The notes under the pieces: generated by a model
Told to the model about the DNA's origin: nothing
The model's input: the letters and a program-made list of their open reading frames with translations, nothing else
Database searches by the model: none
Source of the DNA: Buddleja alternifolia
Lineage: Eukaryota > Streptophyta > Magnoliopsida > Lamiales > Scrophulariaceae
NCBI GenBank assembly: GCA_019426215.1
Contig: CM033400.1
Span: 17,344,568-17,408,567, forward strand
Length of the DNA stretch: 64,000 bases
Reading direction: 5' to 3'
Program-made: the position numbers and the translations under genes
Shown here: in pieces, positions 44,196 to 56,247 of the stretch
How positions within the stretch are numbered: the first letter of the stretch is position 1
Layout of the letters: every line of letters begins with the position of its first letter

Positions 44196-46541
44196 AAATA
44201 AAAGAGTAACCGTCTTATTATATAATCGTATTATTTGATATTATTTACGTGAAAAAAATGTGCATTCCCCCTTGAAAATAAATATTGTTTTCATTATATA
44301 TATTTGATCTTATAATATGACTTTTGCAAAAAAAAATTATTGAACTGTGCTTGTGATACCCGAGTTTTTTAGTCGACTAGTTTCTATCTAAAGCATTAGG
44401 ACATGACCTAGGATCTTAGACATATGTTCAAGGGAGATATTAGATTATACATCTTAGGTAAATTAAAAGATCTAGTATTCCACTTTCATTTCACTCTATA
44501 ATAATAATAATATATAAAAAATAAAAAAAAAGGGGTAGAAAATGGGGCCTTGACCGAGCACCACCATCACACCATACATGTATATATATATATATTATGC
44601 CTTAGTTTCATTATTTTAGTTTACAAACAAATATCTCTTCACTCTTCTTCTCCATTTTCATCATCTTCAACCCTCTTCATTCTTCCATTCAAGTTATATA
44701 TAGATAGATACAAATTAGTATATTAGCTTCAACCTCAACCATCTTCACACTTGTGGGTAGCATTAAAGGTAACTTGTAATTCCTTGATCTTACATTAGTA
44801 GGTAAAGGTAGAGGCTAAATGTGCTTTGATAATGTTATTGCATGGGTATTAGAAGAGTAGATCTATGAGTTTTAAGCTTAAATTTACAATTTGTAGTAAC
44901 TAACCTAAAGGCTTAAATGAAGAAATCACACATGCATGACAATTGTAAGTTGGGTCTTTAAATCTGCTGCTGATTTCGAAGAATTATATCGAAATCAGGA
45001 AATGTTATTTGAGTTCAAAACTTTTACTGTGTATGTTACTGCATGTCGAAAATATGTCTGGAATTTTGTGAGATTTTTGGAGTTGTAATGTGAATTATGG
45101 AAATTGTTAAGTATAGACTGCCAGAAGCCTTACGGGATTTCAAAATGTTTGTTTGAGACATCATTTGGGGTTCTTACAAACTTCATTTTGATTTCAAAAT
45201 TTTACTGGGGATAATCATATGTATTGGGGTTGTTGTGTATAAAATTGGGGCTTATTTGATTAAATTAGGATTTTATATGAATTTTAAAGTAATCCTGCCC
45301 CAGTAAAACAATTGAACCCAATTTTACTTCGGTTTTGAGTAAAATAGCCACATTTTAAGTGACCATTTACCTTTGAAAAATTTATCTAAGGTCTTTTAAC
45401 AAATTTAGAACATTTATGAAAAAAAACTTTACCCACAATTATTGAGTTTGTGATTTTTAACAATTCATACACTAAAACTGCACAAATATGTTTTTATGCC
45501 TCTTTTCGACCTTTTGGGGAAGATTGAAATTAAGCCTAGTTTTCATTAAGGTAACTTGTTGTGAATGTTGGTATAGTTATTAGGACCTCATAGACTACCC
45601 CGGGTAGACTTTAGACGAGTTAGAAAATGAGCTTCTGATATAATTTCGCTTAGCAGGTGTTGTCGGTGAGACGAACGAGGACAACGCCGTATAAGCTTGG
45701 ACGTAGTGTGAGTGCCTCTCAAAATTATAGTTATATGTCTTTCAAAACTGGAAGGAGCACGTCGTATATATATCTATATACTTTCATCATGCTTTCAATA
45801 CTTCACATGAAAATGAATTTCAACACTTTCAAATCAAATCATGGACTCAATTTGCATTAACCATTTCTTGGCACGTTTCAAAGACATATCTTGCGAGAAT
45901 AATTTTCCAGGCAGGTTTTGTGAAAATGATTTCAAGAAAACATTCTTTTAATGAAATTCTGAAAAAAAAAATATTCGCTCGATTCAATATTCCTTCGTGA
46001 GCCAAAACGCTTCATTTAATCATTCGTGACATACATGATTGCATACTTGTTTCAAATGCATATTTTGCAAGCATGATTTCAAAATAAACATCGGTTTTTA
46101 TGGATTCGTGGAAGTACTCCATCATTTGGTTCTTGTATCATGATCATTTGTCGTGATGGTGTTCTTGTGACATGTTTCATCTTGCGTGGTTGTGTTGGGC
46201 CCAAGGTTGGGCGACGGATAGGGCAGGGTTCGGCCGGTCAAGCATGGGCTTGCGGTCTTAAACAGTTCCCGCTATCCACGTCCAGATCCATGCATCTAGG
46301 ACGGAGTGCTCTGAGGGTGCATGGGTCATTTATCGTGTGGCATATTCCGGATATGACCAAATCGGGCATCGCGAGCCTGCGTGGGGAGGTATAAGGTGAT
46401 GGCTTTTAAGCCGCATGTTCAGGGGTGATAAGGAAGAAGCAGAGGGACCCAAAGTGCTATGGGTAAATCATCGGACGCGATAGTATTGCTAACATGGCCC
46501 CCTACTGCTTAAGCGTGACGTGTACGTGTTACTTAAACATG

Positions 46542-46691
46542 TCTTGTACATGATACTTGCATTGAGTCTGATACATGATACTTGCATTGAGTCTTGTACA
46601 TGATACTTGCATTGAGTCTGATACATGATACTTGCATTGAGTCTTGTACATGATACTTGCATTGAGTCTTGTACGTGATACTTACATTGAC
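46542..46691 (+). repeat. 25-bp minisatellite, 6 units, in solo LTR
   Basis: Six units of TCTTGTACATGATACTTGCA plus TTGAG; units 2 and 4 carry TCTGATACATG, which suggests duplication of a two-unit block. Head to tail with no spacers. Confidence 0.92.
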
Positions 46692-47147
46692 TGCACACTT
46701 TTAAAAATGCATGTTTTAAAACTTTATCGTATGTATACTAAGATCCTGGTGTCATACCAGCTACTGCTTGAACGCAAATGTCATTCTTACTCGCCTTTTT
46801 AATGAGCGTTTGAAAAATAGAAACTATTATTGTTTTCACCTTATTAATTTATCACTTTGGGGTCTAAAAACTATTTTAAGCACCTTTCACACGTACACTG
46901 GCGCTCACTAAGCCTTTGCTTATGTACTTCACTTTCTTCCTTCCAGTTATAGGCAAGTCAAGAAGTGAAACTAGCTTGAAGGATCAGAGTATAAACTCGG
47001 ACTATCCTAGAGGTGAATGATGTAGATTGACTCATGTATATTAAGTTCGCATAGCTATTTAGTTGATGTATTGGGGTTGTGACCCGATAAGATGAATTGT
47101 TTAATTGTGTCCAGAATTTGATTTGTACTTCTGTAAGGATAGGATAA

Positions 47148-47237
47148 CGCTTTCGTGTTGGATTCTTTAGGATTAAATTGAGGGCGTGTTGACGCTTTCG
47201 TGTTGGATTCTTTAGGACTAAATTTGAGGGCGTTACA
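47148..47237 (+). repeat. 45-bp tandem duplication at end of solo LTR
   Basis: CGCTTTCGTGTTGGATTCTT occurs at 47148 and 47193; each unit runs to GAGGGCG. G2 LTRs have one unit. The LTR terminal sequence is therefore doubled. Confidence 0.9.
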
Positions 47238-48061
47238 GTGCTCTTTAACAAAATTAGTCAGATGAATATTGATTGAAATTAAGAATTTTAAAAAGTGAAG
47301 AAGATTAAGGACATATTGCATCTTTATCTAACAAAGAAAAAATTGAAAATTTAAAACCTTCATACTTTAAGGGGAAATTAAAAACTTAAAAGAAGAAAAG
47401 TTGGAACATTGATTATTAGTACATGGAAGATGAATCAATTATTATTAATACAAGCATTTTCAATAGGAATTGAGAAAATAAAAAAAATTAAGAAAATCAG
47501 AAAAATAAATCTTATACATACACACCTTCATTAAGAATTGAGGTCGCGTGTAGAGAGGTGCAGGCAATATAATTCGAAAGGCTTCAAATGTTGGCTTTTG
47601 AGTTTCCCCAATATTCCATTTTCTCCTAATCTGTAAAGAATAAAACCATATCAAAATAAAAAATAAATAAGAATCAAACATTTTAATCACATAATTTGAT
47701 GTTTGAACACTTCTAAAAAGTTCAAATCATAATCCACATGGGTAACCCACCGTCCGCTTCTACTCTTTGTTTTTGGTTTGGGATTGATTCATATTAAGAA
47801 AAAGAAATTGTGGAGGAAGTTACTGAAATGCATACGAAATTGGTTTTTTTGCTTCTTCGTAAATCATCTTGTTGGAAGTTTTGGATGTGGTGGTTAGTAC
47901 AGAACATGGAGAAGTGGGAAGTTACACGAGAAAGTTAAATACATTTAATTAATATTAAAAGTAAAAAAATTGATATAGGTGGAATTCAAATTTAAAAGTG
48001 GCCATACCAAAAAAATTGCAAGTCCACACTTTGGCCCTCTTCAATAATAAAATATCATAGA

Positions 48062-49067
48062 TGTATCCTGTGCGATCATAGGTAATGAAATGACAAGTCT
48101 TTGGCCAAAGCAAATAAACTAACTCGTGTGGAATACAAAGGGTAGTTTGGCAATTTCATCTTACTATGATAGCACATATCGAGTCTTGTGAGTTTGACAT
48201 ATTTCATGACTCTCACCCGATCGGGATACGTCAGTGGAGTGGCATTTATGATCTAGAGGTTCGTAATGACACAATCATTTCATACTCGATTGGGCTACGA
48301 CGTGGGTCCACGGGACTGGCTAGGTGACACCCACTTTCTTTGGTATCCTCCCATTGCCGGTTGAGACAAACGTAGAGAGTCGCGCTATAAAAAGTAAGCG
48401 GTATATCTTTATGCACTCGTTGTAAGGGCATTTTGGTAATTTGTCATTGGATGGACGAATTAAATAAAAGGACGAATTGATTTAATTAATTATTTAATTA
48501 GATTAAATGATAATTAATTAAATCAATAATCAAGTATTAAATTAATTAGATTATTTGAATTTAAAAGAATTGATTAATTAATTAATTAATTTTATGTTTA
48601 ATTGGATTTAAACTAGATTAATTAATTAAAAGATGGACTAAGTTAATTGGGCCAACTTAGTCCATCTGGTAGTCCACTAGGGCCCTAAGAGGAGCCCACT
48701 ATGAGCCTTAGGATTTGAGAATTTCTTTATTCCTCAAACTCCTAGGTTAAGGCATTTTTTCATTATCCGCCTAACACGTACAGAAAAGAAAACCCCTCCT
48801 CCTCTTCTCTGCCTAGCTGTCTTTCACAAGGAGAGAGGAATCCGGAGAATTCAAGCTTACTTCGCATGAAGTTCTAGAGACAGGAGTCTCGGGGATTGCT
48901 GTTGTAGATTGTAGATCAAGGATCGAATCACCCTTCAAGCAAGGTAATTCAATTTTATGATTAAAGTTCTTGAAATCTGAAAAATCATCAACAACCATAA
49001 AGTGATTCAATTTTAGGAATCCGGCATATTTTCATTTCCGTTGCGTTCCGATGTAGGATTCCCAACA
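48062..49067 (+). repeat. C-E copia 5' LTR, second part
   Basis: Resumes TGTATCCTGTGCGATCATAG, homologous to C-D from 38572, and ends TAGGATTCCCAACA at 49067. LTR total without H1 is 1414 bp. Confidence 0.9.
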
Positions 49068-49068
49068 G

Positions 49069-49081
49069 TGGTATTAGAGCC
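49069..49081 (+). promoter_or_regulatory. Primer binding site of C-E
   Basis: TGGTATTAGAGCC, one mismatch to TGGTATCAGAGCC, one base after the LTR end. Confidence 0.9.
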
Positions 49082-49830
49082 GACTTTAATGATTTTGATG
49101 ATTTTTTGCGTTTATGATTATATTGGTAGATTTAATTTTGAATTAAATCTAAAAATTATGAATGAATTCATATATGAAATATTGAGGATTTTGAATCTTG
49201 TGAATTGGATTAAACAGATCTGAAATTAAATATGGAATTTTTGGATCGGATGAAAAATTAAAAATTGAAGAAATTTGAAAGGGGCGACGCCGCCTGGCTG
49301 CCGAAGCCGATTTTCGGAGACGCCACAAGGCGACGCCGCATTATGAACAGCACAACGCTGTGCGATCTGCCACTCTTTTCCAAAGGCGAAGCTTGGCATC
49401 GCTGTTCATCGCTAAAGGGCCGGCGACCACTACATAAATTGGCGGGTTGTACAAAGAAGATTTGCACAGCCGCTCTTCCTTTGGACGACGCAAAGACGTG
49501 CGTTGCTCATTGGTGGAGATAGTCGTCGTCGTTGCGGCACCCAAAGCCGCAAAGACGACCGGTGAGATCACCGTCGCCGGTGCCAGGCGCCGATATGACG
49601 GCTCCACTACTTTCTGCCCTAGTGGGTAGAAGTTTGAATGTGTTGGTCCGAGCCCAACACAATGTGTTGGGCTCGGCCCAACGTCAAATTAATCCATACA
49701 GCGTATGGATTAATTAAAAGCCCAAGAGAAGGATTTCCAGTGCTGGGCTGGACCCAACACACAAGTGCTGGGTTGGGCCTTGCGTGTAATTAACTGAAGG
49801 TTGGGCTTGGCCCTGCTCTTGCCCAGTGAG

Positions 49831-49865
<35 letters not shown>

Positions 49866-51252
49866 TATTTGGATTTGACCCAAATACACTTGGTGTGGTC
49901 CAAATGGATTAATTAAAAGCCCTTTTCTAAATTGAATCTTTGTTTTCAAATTAAATTGGATTTAATTGTAATAATTAAATTAGATTTAATTATTCCATTA
50001 AAAATTGAATTAAATTTAATTTGGTTGTAAGTTAAATTGGATTTAACATTACTATAAATTAAATTAGATTTAATTTTTCTTTTGATTAAATTAGACTTAA
50101 TCTTACAATTACGATTAAGTTGAACTTAATTTTTAATTTGATTAAATTGGATTTAATCCTCCCATCTAAATTAAAATAAAATTTATATTTATTATAATTA
50201 AATTTGATTTAATTAATAATAAATTAAAATTTGATTTTAATTTATATAAATGCCAACATAATCGTAAATAGTTTATTTACATGCTTTGATGTATGTAGCG
50301 GTGGATGTATCCCATGGACCTAGGGTTTACCGTTTTGTTTTATCTGGGTTGTATTGGGCCGGAATTTGAGCTCCCTAGTTTGTATTTATTTTACATAGTT
50401 TTTGTATAGGATCCATCTATGTAATTCTTGGCATTAGGCCCATAGAGTTTCTTAGAGAATCCTTTTGGAGTTTGGAGCCCGGAGTTAATCAAGAAGATTA
50501 GAACTCTTTAAGCCCCTATCCGGTGATTGGTTCATTGGCTTGGATCAATCTAGAATGTCCATGGAATGCATGTTGATAGAATTGCTAGGCGTTTTTCTAT
50601 GCTTATATTTGATATATTATCCACATATGCGCGAAATGAATTAATGTACAAAGTGAGACTTTAAATAAACAATTAAAATTCTCCCAACTTTAAAATACTG
50701 AGTATGCAAAGGATATCGGATATCCTGGCTCTCCATCAAGCTTTAGAAGATGAAGTCATGTCTTGTGCATGGCATCGTCCCGGAATAAGGGGGTTATGCA
50801 TTATGACATGATTTTCAATTTTCTTCAGTGCATTGGATGCCTTCGGTCAAAACAAATTTTGCCCGATATATCAAAAGAGGTTGTAAGGCGAAATTCAATT
50901 GTTAGACTAATAGGAGTTGATGGGTATTGACCCAGATGGATCACCACTTATATATCAAAAAAGGTTACGATCAAGTGATCCATGAACCAAAGTAAGATTG
51001 AACCATCGGTTGGACTGGTTGGCGTGGAACGCCACCTCAAAGAGGCCAATGAGCCATATATCGAAAAAGGTTACAACTCATTAGAATCATTGAAGAACTC
51101 AATCACTCACTACGAGATCTATCCAATGAGATTTTCGATTATTGCAATGGGAGTGCAATGATTCGAAAAATGTAGTGGGAGGCAAGTCAAATTAAAGTCC
51201 TAATTTTACTTGGGTACAACATAATTATCTTACTATATCTTGGATTATTTTC
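49082..51252 (+). other. C-E leader with GC-rich island, perfect hairpins and structured module
   Basis: Non-coding leader, cut by the GL LTR before gag. 49270-49640 is a GC-rich island (GGCGACGCCGCCTGGC and similar) in which frames stay open on both strands; there is no recognisable protein. Hairpins 49648-49660/49664-49676 (13 bp) and 49689-49699/49703-49713 (11 bp) follow. (AT)n at 49834-49862. From 50220, repeated AATTAAATTGGATTTAAT. The conserved module: GGATAT hairpin near 50711-50725, TCATGTC/GACATGA (50756-50811), stems 50855-50863/50887-50895, 50936-50944/50975-50983 and 51048-51053/51077-51082, and purine boxes at 51145-51155 and 51171-51182. Confidence 0.8.
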
Positions 51253-54200
51253 TGTAACACCCTATGTCATCGACACTTAATTTTGCAAAGACCAAGGAAT
51301 GAATTATATTCCCTTGCTAATTTATATTTTTGAGATACTTGATTTTCGTAACCTATTCTGTTTTAGGAATCGGTACTTGACTATATGGATTTTGTTACTT
51401 ACTTGCATAGCTAATTGTTGCTCCAAAAATTTGTAAATAGACTTTTATTATAGAATATATTGTGTGTTAAGGATTTAAAGCATGCATCTTATGTGTAAAA
51501 ATAAATATGTTATGTGTACCTCTTACAAAGAACAAAAAAAAGAAGGGGGGCGGGGGGGATGTGCAAATAAAAGGAAGAGGAAGATTAGAAGTTGCACTCA
51601 AGCGCCATTGAGACTATATATATCTAAGTCATTCATTTTGCATTTGCTTCTAACATAGATAGACACCATAGAGAGAGAATTCAGAAATTCCCATATTGAA
51701 ACCCCAGCCCTGGCAGTTTTGGATTCTTCAAGATTTGAGATAGCAAATGACCTCCGAATTTAGTGTTCTTTATATCAAAATCTTCCTAAGAGCATAATCT
51801 ACAACATTATGGAAACCGATTTTACTTAAAAGCTACCCAAAAATCCAGAAAAATCCCCGATACAAAAGCTGCTGCAGAATGGCATTCATACTTGCTTGTG
51901 TGGAGGTTTAAACCATAACTTCTTGTATTTTCTTCAATTGGAGTAGGTAAATCACCTTTACCTCTGTTAGTATATGTTTTACTTGGGTTATTGAAAGTTA
52001 TTATAGAACTATGTTAGGAATCCTCTAGAGCGAAAAACGCAGCGGAATAATTTAGGATTCCTAAAGTTGAATCACTTTAACGTGGTTTGACGATTTTCAA
52101 AGGTTTTCAAAAATTTAAAAGAAACTGATTACCTTATCGATTTCGTATTCTTGAATTCGCGTAACAGCAACTCCTAAAATTTGTCCTTCACTTTGTATCC
52201 CAATCAAGTGAGAGTCATAATGGTTTATGTCAAACTCACTGAACTTGATATTGTGCTTGTAATCATAGCATGATGAAATTACCAAACTACCACCCTCCAT
52301 GTCCTACATGAGTTAGTTTCATTGCTTTGACCAAAGACTTATAATTTCATATGCCTATGATTGCACAGGATACTTTTTCATTTACTATCGAGATAGTGAA
52401 TCTCATCTTGGCTATCACTTCACAAGTGCTACTTGACTCATTGAGATCGCACTTCAAGGTCAGCCACACCAAAGGGTAATTTGGGCCTAACTACTCTAGT
52501 AACAGATTCAACAGCACAAGTACATTGATCATGAACCCTCAGGTATAAGGCTCACGCATATTATTATGGTCAGTAATCCAATCATTGACATTCACAGAGT
52601 AAATACCCATGTGATCGGATTACTGCAAGTCGTTTTCGAATATATCAGTTTCATTGGTATATCTATGACACGTGTTCTCACTATCCCATAGTGTTCGACT
52701 GACACTCCTTGTCATAGCATGTATCATACAAGTCGAATCATAATGCCCAATTAAGACTCCTTGACTTGCGAACCCTTTTAAGTGATTAGGAATAAGACTC
52801 TCCCCGTGCCACTTCTTTATTCCATAAAGGGAGAAGAGTCATCCTTGATACACATGGACTATTTGTTCAATACTTATTAATGTCATGAAGTTTTATATGA
52901 ATAGAAGAATAAATACCTTTATTAAAGATAAGTTTCTACAACATAATTGGATATCTTATACAATCTATTTGTCCTCATTGGCATCCAGGGCATATACCTA
53001 ACAATTGATACCTTGATTTGTTCAATTGGGGGTTCAATGGGTTCATGCATGAGGTGATTTTGAATGTTGGATTGAATCTATGGTTGCATGTGTGAATAGG
53101 TGTAAGATCTGACTAAAATTCTTGTATACATATAGATATATTTGTATTTTAATCTTTATTGGTTGATTGCATGTCAAATTTAATACGTTTTTAAAGAGTA
53201 TCTAGGACATGCATGTTGGTTTTGACATGAAAGTAAGATGTATGGAAATTTTAGTTTCTAGTTTCGGTGCTCAAGGCTTTATTTAAGCGATCAAATGTCT
53301 TAATTTGATTACATTAATTTTTCTGTATCATTTTGGTTATGTTTAGAACCTCTATACAAAATTTGGTGAGTATTGGAGTTTTGTGAATTTTTCTAAAAAT
53401 CGTTGAATAAAACTGCCAGACTGCTCTGCCGGATTTTGAAAGGTTACTGTTTTGAGCTTATTTGACAGAGCTAGAGATTTTATATTTCTTTGAAACTTTT
53501 ACAGTGGATATATATACATGTGTTAGGAAGATTTTATCCAAATTTGGGAGTATTTCAAGAAACTGGGGATTATATAAAAATATTTGAAACAGAACTGGCT
53601 CTCCTAAAAAATGTTTTCGTGTAGCCATATTTTGATGATCGAAAGCCAATTTTAACGATCAATTAATTGTGAAATTTTTATGACATATTTTTCAATATGA
53701 TGTTTCTGTTTCTGTAGAATTTGAGAGCAAAATCATACTTTGAGTATTAATGAGAATTTTTGTAGTGATAAGTAGCTTGGCGCTTGTTTAAACTAAAGTA
53801 TCTATACACCTACAAAAACTTACTAGTTTTGGTTAAGTTATAGTGTACCTTAGTAGAAAATATCATGGAGCATTTGACTAGAAGGATATGTCCGTGGTTC
53901 GAACGAGACACGAGGCGACGAAGTCGGGTTGTAACTGTGAGGGTTTCTATTTCCTTCTTATTGCTTGAATTTGCTTTACCCTCTTTCATATCGTTTGATT
54001 GCCTTGTTTTGTTTCTACAATTATCTTATGAGTATCGTTGTGATTGATTCTAGATGATTGCGAATTCTTAAATATCATGTTCAGTTCAATATCTCATTAT
54101 TCGCGACGTCTATCCTTTTCACGTCTATGGTACATGTCTTGCCTCTAAATTGTATTCAGTCAAATCGGTGTCAACTCCCTTATGTCTTGTCATTCAAGTA

Positions 54201-54475
54201 CCAAGTTCATATCTTTCATCATTCGTTGAGACCATTGTACTTCTTGGCTCTACTCCGTCGGTTAAGGAAGTTAAGTGTTATGCGGGACAAAGTGCTACGC
54301 CATGGGAGCCACCTATTGAGGCTTCGGCGCAAAGTGCTACACGGCGGGAGCTACCTCTTGAGCCCGCAGGAGCCACCTCTACAGTCCCGATGTTTGGCAT
54401 CCATCCGCGATGTGTCCCTTTTCTTGATGTAAAGCTTTGGCTCGTAAAGATAGGGTGAAGGGAGCTAAGTGCTAT
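51253..54475 (+). repeat. GL-family gypsy LTR (truncated), split by a solo copia LTR
   Basis: Starts TGTAACACCCTATG at 51253 inside the C-E leader; homologous in order to the complement of 12743-10070. The terminal 700 bp of the family LTR (complement of 10070-9369) is absent: at 54475 the match stops within GAGCTAAGTGCTAT and another TGTAACACCCC sequence begins. GC-rich ACAAAGTGCTAC repeats lie at 54266-54475. No internal gypsy sequence adjoins, so this is a solo or broken LTR. ORFs (53458-53649, 53865-54458) are incidental. Confidence 0.8.
52012..53003 (-). repeat. Solo copia LTR (C-D/C-E family) inside GL LTR
   Basis: Read on the minus strand: TGTTAGGTATATGCCCTGGA to GGATTCCTAACA, about 992 bp, shorter than the 1.58-kb C-D LTR. 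Shared blocks include CGAACACTATGGGATAGTGA and CATGTGATCGGATTACTGC in complement form. The flanks (AACTA left, ATTGA right) give no clean duplication. Confidence 0.88.
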
Positions 54476-54660
54476 TGTAACACCCCAATTTATGTCAATC
54501 TTAGTATTATAATCCTATTATTTATCTATTAGTATCACTTTTGAAAAGTTAAACTACCCGATTGGGCTATTTTACAATTTTCCAAAAGTAAAGGGAGTTC
54601 ATGTGCAAATTTTGTATTTTCAGAGTTGGACCCCACTCATTATAATTCATCAATTCGACA
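54476..54660. other. Fragment starting TGTAACACCCC, unclassified
   Basis: The start resembles a gypsy LTR 5' end (TGTAACACCCCAATTTATG), but only about 180 bp separate it from the copia LTR of C-F, and no other copy is in the window. The C-F LTR end could lie within it. Confidence 0.4.
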
Positions 54661-56234
54661 TAAAACGCAGCAGAAAGTAAATTTAATTCCCAAAACCCAA
54701 ATCATCTCTAATCCTTGTGTTTAATTGTGTATAGAAAATTACCGTTCTTGCGTATGTTGATTTCTGAACGTGATCCTTTTCTCTAACGCCGAATTTGCCA
54801 ACGTCTCTAATTCGTCACGCCGGAATCAAAAACAAAAAACTCCTCCTTTCTTCCTTGTCAAAGACGGCTAGAGAGAGAGAGAGGTGGGAGACTTTTTCTT
54901 GGAGAGAAAGTTATGTAAATTGCCTTGTGTTATTTTTCACCTTGTGATATATTTATATCATTATGAAACAATAACACTAGCATGCAAGAGCCCTATTTGG
55001 GCGTCTATTTGGCCGCCCCTTAGTGGGCTCGAAAGCCTTCGGGCTTTCGTCTTGCTTGCTAATTAATTAATTGGATAATTTATTTATCCAATAAATAAAT
55101 TGATAATCCAATTAATTCAATTCCTAATTAATTTATAATTCAATTTCTCCAAGAAATTAATTAACTCATTAATTTAATTAATTAATTAAATTATCCAATA
55201 ATAAATTAATTAATTACGGCATCCAATGCTGCGAATTTCTCTCAAGTCTTTTTCCCATGTCTTTCCTTTTGCATTTCCTTTAAGCGCGACTCTTTAGTTT
55301 CGTCTCAAAAGGCAATTGGGAGGAATCCAAACGGGTGTGAGTGACACCTAGCCAGTCTCGTGGCTCACACCGTAACCCAATCGAGAATGAATGAATAGGA
55401 TCATTTCAAACCTTTACGCCGTGAATACCGTACGTGTATAAACCTTTTATTCTTATATCCCAGTCAAGTAAGAGTCATGGTTTAAAGTCAAACTCATATA
55501 ACTTGACCATATTTCTAAGCTCATAATAAGTCGAGGTATTTAAATGCTTTGGCCAAAGACTTTCATCCTCACTTATTCATGATCGCATAGGATATTTTAC
55601 TCATTCACTTATGAGAGAATAAATTTCATATTGCAAATCAATTAACAATGCTACTTGCCCATCAAGTCGCACTTCGAGGTCGATTCCACCAACAGGTGAT
55701 TTGAATCTAACTACTATAATGACAGACTTGATGTCACAAGTATATCTTCAACTCGATTTCTCAGGTCAGAGGTTCACAAGTACCTATCACTACTTATCAG
55801 TTTCATCATTGACTGTCAATGAGTGAATACCCATGTGATGAACTGATGCGAGCCGTGTTCGAACATATCAGTCCAACTGACACGTCTATGATATAAGTTC
55901 CCACCACCATTTCCATAGTGTACGACTGACACTTTCTCTGTCGAAACTTACATTATACAAGTCTTTATTCACTATTGATGCCCAATCAATATTTCTTAGA
56001 CTTGCGAACCCTTTTAGATGTCAAGGGTCAAACCATTCTAGTGCCTTTCCTCCTATCCCATAGGAGGTAGAAGGTTCGTCTTGTCATCAAGGACTTTACG
56101 TTGTTTATTCACACCTTATAAATGCCTATAAGAAAACAACAATCAACTGCCTTATATTAATAGAAAAACCATAGTTTAGTTACAATGTTTATGCCCTATA
56201 AATCTATCGGCATTCGAGGGCATATACTCTAACA
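54661..56234 (-). repeat. 3' LTR of copia C-F (family TGTTAGAGTRTATGCCC)
   Basis: On the minus strand begins TGTTAGAGTATATGCCCTCG at 56234 directly after the PPT; homologous to the C-B LTR (19400-20959). Near the lower edge TTTCTGCTGCGTTTTATG resembles the U5 end of related LTRs, but no terminal AACA was found, so 54661 is approximate. ORFs at 54884-55066 rejected. Confidence 0.82.
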
Positions 56235-56247
56235 ATCTCCCACTTGC
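56235..56247 (-). promoter_or_regulatory. Polypurine tract of C-F
   Basis: CAAGTGGGAGATT on the minus strand, just before the LTR start. Confidence 0.9.

Larger units (their letters stand above)
44352..47237 (+). repeat. Solo gypsy LTR of the G2 family inside H1
   Basis: 2886 bp from TGTGATACCCGAG to GGGCGTTACA, flanked by a perfect 5-bp duplication GTGCT (44347-44351 and 47238-47242). With no internal sequence, it is a product of LTR-LTR recombination. It has six units of the 25-bp minisatellite (46542-46691; G2 has four) and a 45-bp duplication near its end. Its ORFs mirror those of the G2 LTR. Confidence 0.95.
43827..48061 (-). mobile_element. H1: non-autonomous Helitron, split by a solo LTR
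   Basis: On the minus strand it starts TCTATGATATTTTATTATTG at 48061 and ends GCAGAACCGCTAG at 43827, preceded by the hairpin 43838-43856. The insertion is between A and T: restoring AGAGAA to TGTATC rebuilds the copia LTR (C-D has CGAGAAAGTATC) with no target duplication. The TC start, hairpin plus CTAG end and A|T site are the three marks of Helitrons. Without the nested LTR and its TSD it is about 1344 bp. No Rep/helicase sequence seen, so mobilised in trans if at all. The remaining A+T-rich interior (43860-44346, 47243-48059) holds no gene I can support. Confidence 0.87.

Noticed and set aside
46542..46691. Regular 25-bp repeats resembling a CRISPR array
   Set aside because: Units are head to tail without unique spacers, and the setting is a plant LTR.
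49265..49629. Several open frames on both strands in the GC-rich leader island
   Set aside because: High G+C removes stops in every frame; no recognisable domain, and it lies in a non-coding copia leader.
52007..53008. Target duplication around the solo copia LTR
   Set aside because: AACTA and ATTGA do not match; age or boundary shift may hide it, so none is claimed.
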